Origin: Leisingera sp. ANG-M7
GTDB taxonomy: Bacteria > Pseudomonadota > Alphaproteobacteria > Rhodobacterales > Rhodobacteraceae
DNA: 64,000 bases
Direction of reading: 5' to 3'
Assembly: GCF_000813965.1 (NCBI RefSeq)
Contig: NZ_JWLI01000016.1
Span: 62,001-126,000 of the forward strand
In this document: positions 62,459 through 64,000 of the stretch, piece after piece
Numbering within the stretch: the stretch's first letter is position 1
Layout of the letters: every line of letters starts with the position of its first letter
Translations under genes and position numbers: made by a program
Notes under the pieces: model-generated
What the model saw: the letters and a program-made list of their open reading frames with translations, nothing else
The model's database searches: none
Told to the model about the DNA's origin: nothing

Positions 62459-63235
62459 ATGACCATCCCCCAGTCGCTGCACAGGGCTGCAGCCAATGCC
62501 GTTGAGGCCACTGCAATCCTGCAGGACCCCGCTGCACTGCGCAGCACCAGCAAGCCGCAGCTGCGCCGCTACGAGGTCAGCTGCCTGCTGCCCGGCGGCG
62601 GCATCTCGGAAACCCGCCATATCGCCCCGGCCCTGCCGCTGTTCGAGGACGCCTTTTGCGCCTTCACCCGGGGCTCGCTGGTGGAAACGGCCCAAGGGCC
62701 GATTGCAGTCGAGGATCTGCTGCCCGGCGATGAGATCGCAACCCAGGACGGCTGCAGCCAGCCGCTGGTCTGGATCGGCCGCACCAGCGTGCTGCCCGGC
62801 CGCTCCGGCGCCCGCAGCCGCACCCTGACCAGCTTCATGGCCGACAGCCTGGGCCTTCAGAAACCCTCTGCCAGCCTCGTGGCCGGTCCCGCGGCACGCC
62901 TGCTGCGCACACCGCCGCACATGCAAGGCGCAGGCGACGGCCGGCTGCTGACGCTGGCATCCGAATTCCAGGATGGCATGAGCATCTTTGAAACCGCGCC
63001 GCCGGCACCTGTGGATCTCTACCACCTCTGCCTGCCGCGCCACGCAGTGATCACAGTGGGCGGTCTGGCCTTTGAGACCTACCACCCGGGCCCGGACGCG
63101 CTGAAACTGGCAAGCTATGCGATCAAGACGCTGTTCCTGAACCTGTTTGCCCATACGGACAGCATCCAGGGCTTCGGCCCGCTGGCCCATCCAAGGGCCG
63201 ACAGCGTCAGCCGGCCTGGCACTTCGATCTTGTAA
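62459..63235 (+). CDS. Hint domain-containing protein
   Basis: A 258-residue protein with a Hedgehog/intein-type (Hint_2) domain. FCAFTRGSLVETAQGPIAVEDLLPGDEIATQDG gives the Cys-rich first block when read in two parts: the Cys of FCAFTRGSL is the nucleophile position, and VEDLLPGDEI the following signature. RTLTSFMADSLGLQKPS and DLYHLCLPRHAVITVGG follow. Rhodobacteraceae carry many such proteins, often at the end of secreted proteins; this one has no secretion signal. Self-processing is possible but the C-terminal Asn is not evident. Function unknown. Confidence 0.85.
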   Translation: MTIPQSLHRAAANAVEATAILQDPAALRSTSKPQLRRYEVSCLLPGGGISETRHIAPALPLFEDAFCAFTRGSLVETAQGPIAVEDLLPGDEIATQDGCSQPLVWIGRTSVLPGRSGARSRTLTSFMADSLGLQKPSASLVAGPAARLLRTPPHMQGAGDGRLLTLASEFQDGMSIFETAPPAPVDLYHLCLPRHAVITVGGLAFETYHPGPDALKLASYAIKTLFLNLFAHTDSIQGFGPLAHPRADSVSRPGTSIL

Positions 63236-63292
63236 ACCGGAAAACCGGCGGGCGACCAGGCCCGCCTATATCTTGCCCGCCCTTGCCGTGCC

Positions 63293-63793
63293 TCAGGCCT
63301 CGCGCGCCAGCCGCTCTTCCAGCACCTCGAACGGCACGCCCGGCTCATCCTTGGCGCCGCGGATCACCAGCGATGTCTTGACGCTGGCTACATTCGGCGT
63401 GGTGAGCAGATCGCCGGTCAGGAAGCTCTGGAACGTGCTCAGGTCCGGCGACACGCACTTCAGGATGAAATCCACCTCGCCGTTCAGCATGTGGCACTCG
63501 CGCACCAGCGGCCAGCTGCGGCACTTCTCCTCAAACGCGCTCAGCTCTGCCTCGGCCTGGCTTTCCAGCCCCACCATGGCAAAGACCTGCACTTCAAATC
63601 CCAACTCGCGAGAATTCACATCTGCGTGGTAGCCGTGAATCAGCCCGGCCTCCTCCAGCGCCCGCACCCGGCGCAGACACGGCGGCGCCGAAATCCCGAC
63701 CCGCTTGGCCAGTTCCACGTTGGTCATCCGCCCATCGGCCTGAAGCTCCGACAAAATCTTGCGATCAATCGGATCAAGACGGGTTGTGACCAT
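63293..63793 (-). CDS. Lrp/AsnC family transcriptional regulator
   Basis: A 166-residue regulator. The N-terminal helix-turn-helix is LDPIDRKILSELQADGRMTNVELAKRVG through SAPPCLRRVRALEEAG; the C-terminal RAM effector domain has GEVDFILKCVSPD. Lrp-type proteins bind DNA as octamers and respond to amino acids. ACAGGAG precedes the ATG. Two 10-bp direct repeats 21 bp apart lie 50-80 bp upstream and are probable self-binding sites, possibly shared with a divergent gene outside the window. Confidence 0.93.
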   Translation of the reverse strand: MVTTRLDPIDRKILSELQADGRMTNVELAKRVGISAPPCLRRVRALEEAGLIHGYHADVNSRELGFEVQVFAMVGLESQAEAELSAFEEKCRSWPLVRECHMLNGEVDFILKCVSPDLSTFQSFLTGDLLTTPNVASVKTSLVIRGAKDEPGVPFEVLEERLAREA

Positions 63794-63843
63794 GCCGGAA
63801 ACTCCTGTGAGATTTGCGTTTCTTATAGCACCGCCGCCGGGCT

Positions 63844-63874
63844 GCGCAATATTGTTTCATCGTCGCGCAATATT
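63844..63874. promoter_or_regulatory. Paired direct repeats, likely Lrp/AsnC operator
   Basis: GCGCAATATT occurs at 63844-63853 and again at 63865-63874, 21 bp apart, which places both on the same face of the helix. They lie upstream of the Lrp/AsnC gene and of whatever reads rightward from beyond 64000. Confidence 0.6.
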
Positions 63875-64000
63875 CTTTGCGGCACAGCAGTGCAAGACGC
63901 AATGCGCCGATCCCTCGCAAATTTGTGTCCCGCAGCATGCAATGCCTAGGGGGTTTAAGCCTGCCCGCCCTGCCGCTATATGCATTGCCTGACGGCGGCA
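63875..64000. other. End of window, no gene identified
   Basis: Short AT-rich and GC-rich stretches with no open frame of credible composition. It probably carries a promoter for a gene beyond the edge. Confidence 0.4.

Overview
The window is GC-rich, densely coded bacterial chromosome from an alphaproteobacterium, most probably a Rhodobacteraceae (Roseobacter-group, Leisingera/Phaeobacter-like) species. The case rests on a GcrA cell-cycle regulator, UbiK, DUF1467, three DUF6455 proteins, a Hint-domain protein, the lgt-midA-pgeF operon and short palindromic intergenic repeats of a kind I associate with roseobacters. This is judged by reading; no database was searched. No rRNA, tRNA, CRISPR array, intact insertion sequence or prophage was seen.

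Layout. 1-9.3 kb: end of a NUDIX gene, a PiT phosphate transporter with a Pho-box-like site, an SDR, an isochorismatase-like hydrolase, the argD-argF operon, EamA and MFS transporters and an ABC-2 permease. 9.3-10.9 kb: gcrA, then 830 bp without a convincing gene. 10.9-16.0 kb: a surface-glycan cluster (glycosyltransferase, rfbH-rfbF-rfbG and a terminal NDP-sugar reductase/epimerase) that should make a CDP-3,6-dideoxyhexose. 16.4-20.1 kb: YHS protein, YghU-type GST, NTF2-like protein, SseB-like protein and a uracil-DNA glycosylase. 20.3-25.0 kb: capsule export and sugar supply (kpsT, kpsE, kdsA, phosphomannomutase) without kpsM. 25.1-28.5 kb: AsmA protein and two related lipoproteins. 28.6-34.0 kb: rimO, an AT-richer uncharacterised PD-(D/E)XK nuclease-like gene, a CDGSH protein, three tandem DUF6455 genes, a YigZ protein and an M48 lipoprotein protease. 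34-41 kb: small proteins, nitroreductase, EI24 protein, methylmalonyl-CoA epimerase, a response regulator and the DUF1800-DUF1501 pair. 41-49 kb: aspS, pabB-pabC and carB. 49-55 kb: a secreted serine protease, arsH with a putative HTH gene, tdk, and proC-csaA-hydroxyacid dehydrogenase. 55-64 kb: a DUF2652-SRPBCC fusion divergent from sigZ-GST, a 2OG-Fe(II) oxygenase, ubiK, lgt-midA-pgeF, a small protein, a Hint-domain protein and an Lrp/AsnC regulator with paired operators.

Most of the window is housekeeping metabolism: arginine and pyrimidine supply (argD, argF, carB), folate (pabB, pabC), proline, translation (aspS, rimO) and envelope building (kdsA, kpsT/kpsE, lgt, AsmA). The accessory parts are the dideoxyhexose cluster and the nuclease-like gene. 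The most unusual non-coding signals are three families of palindromic intergenic elements. One has two copies of exactly 59 nt with identical 12-nt ends, unrelated interiors, and the same placement just downstream of a stop codon.
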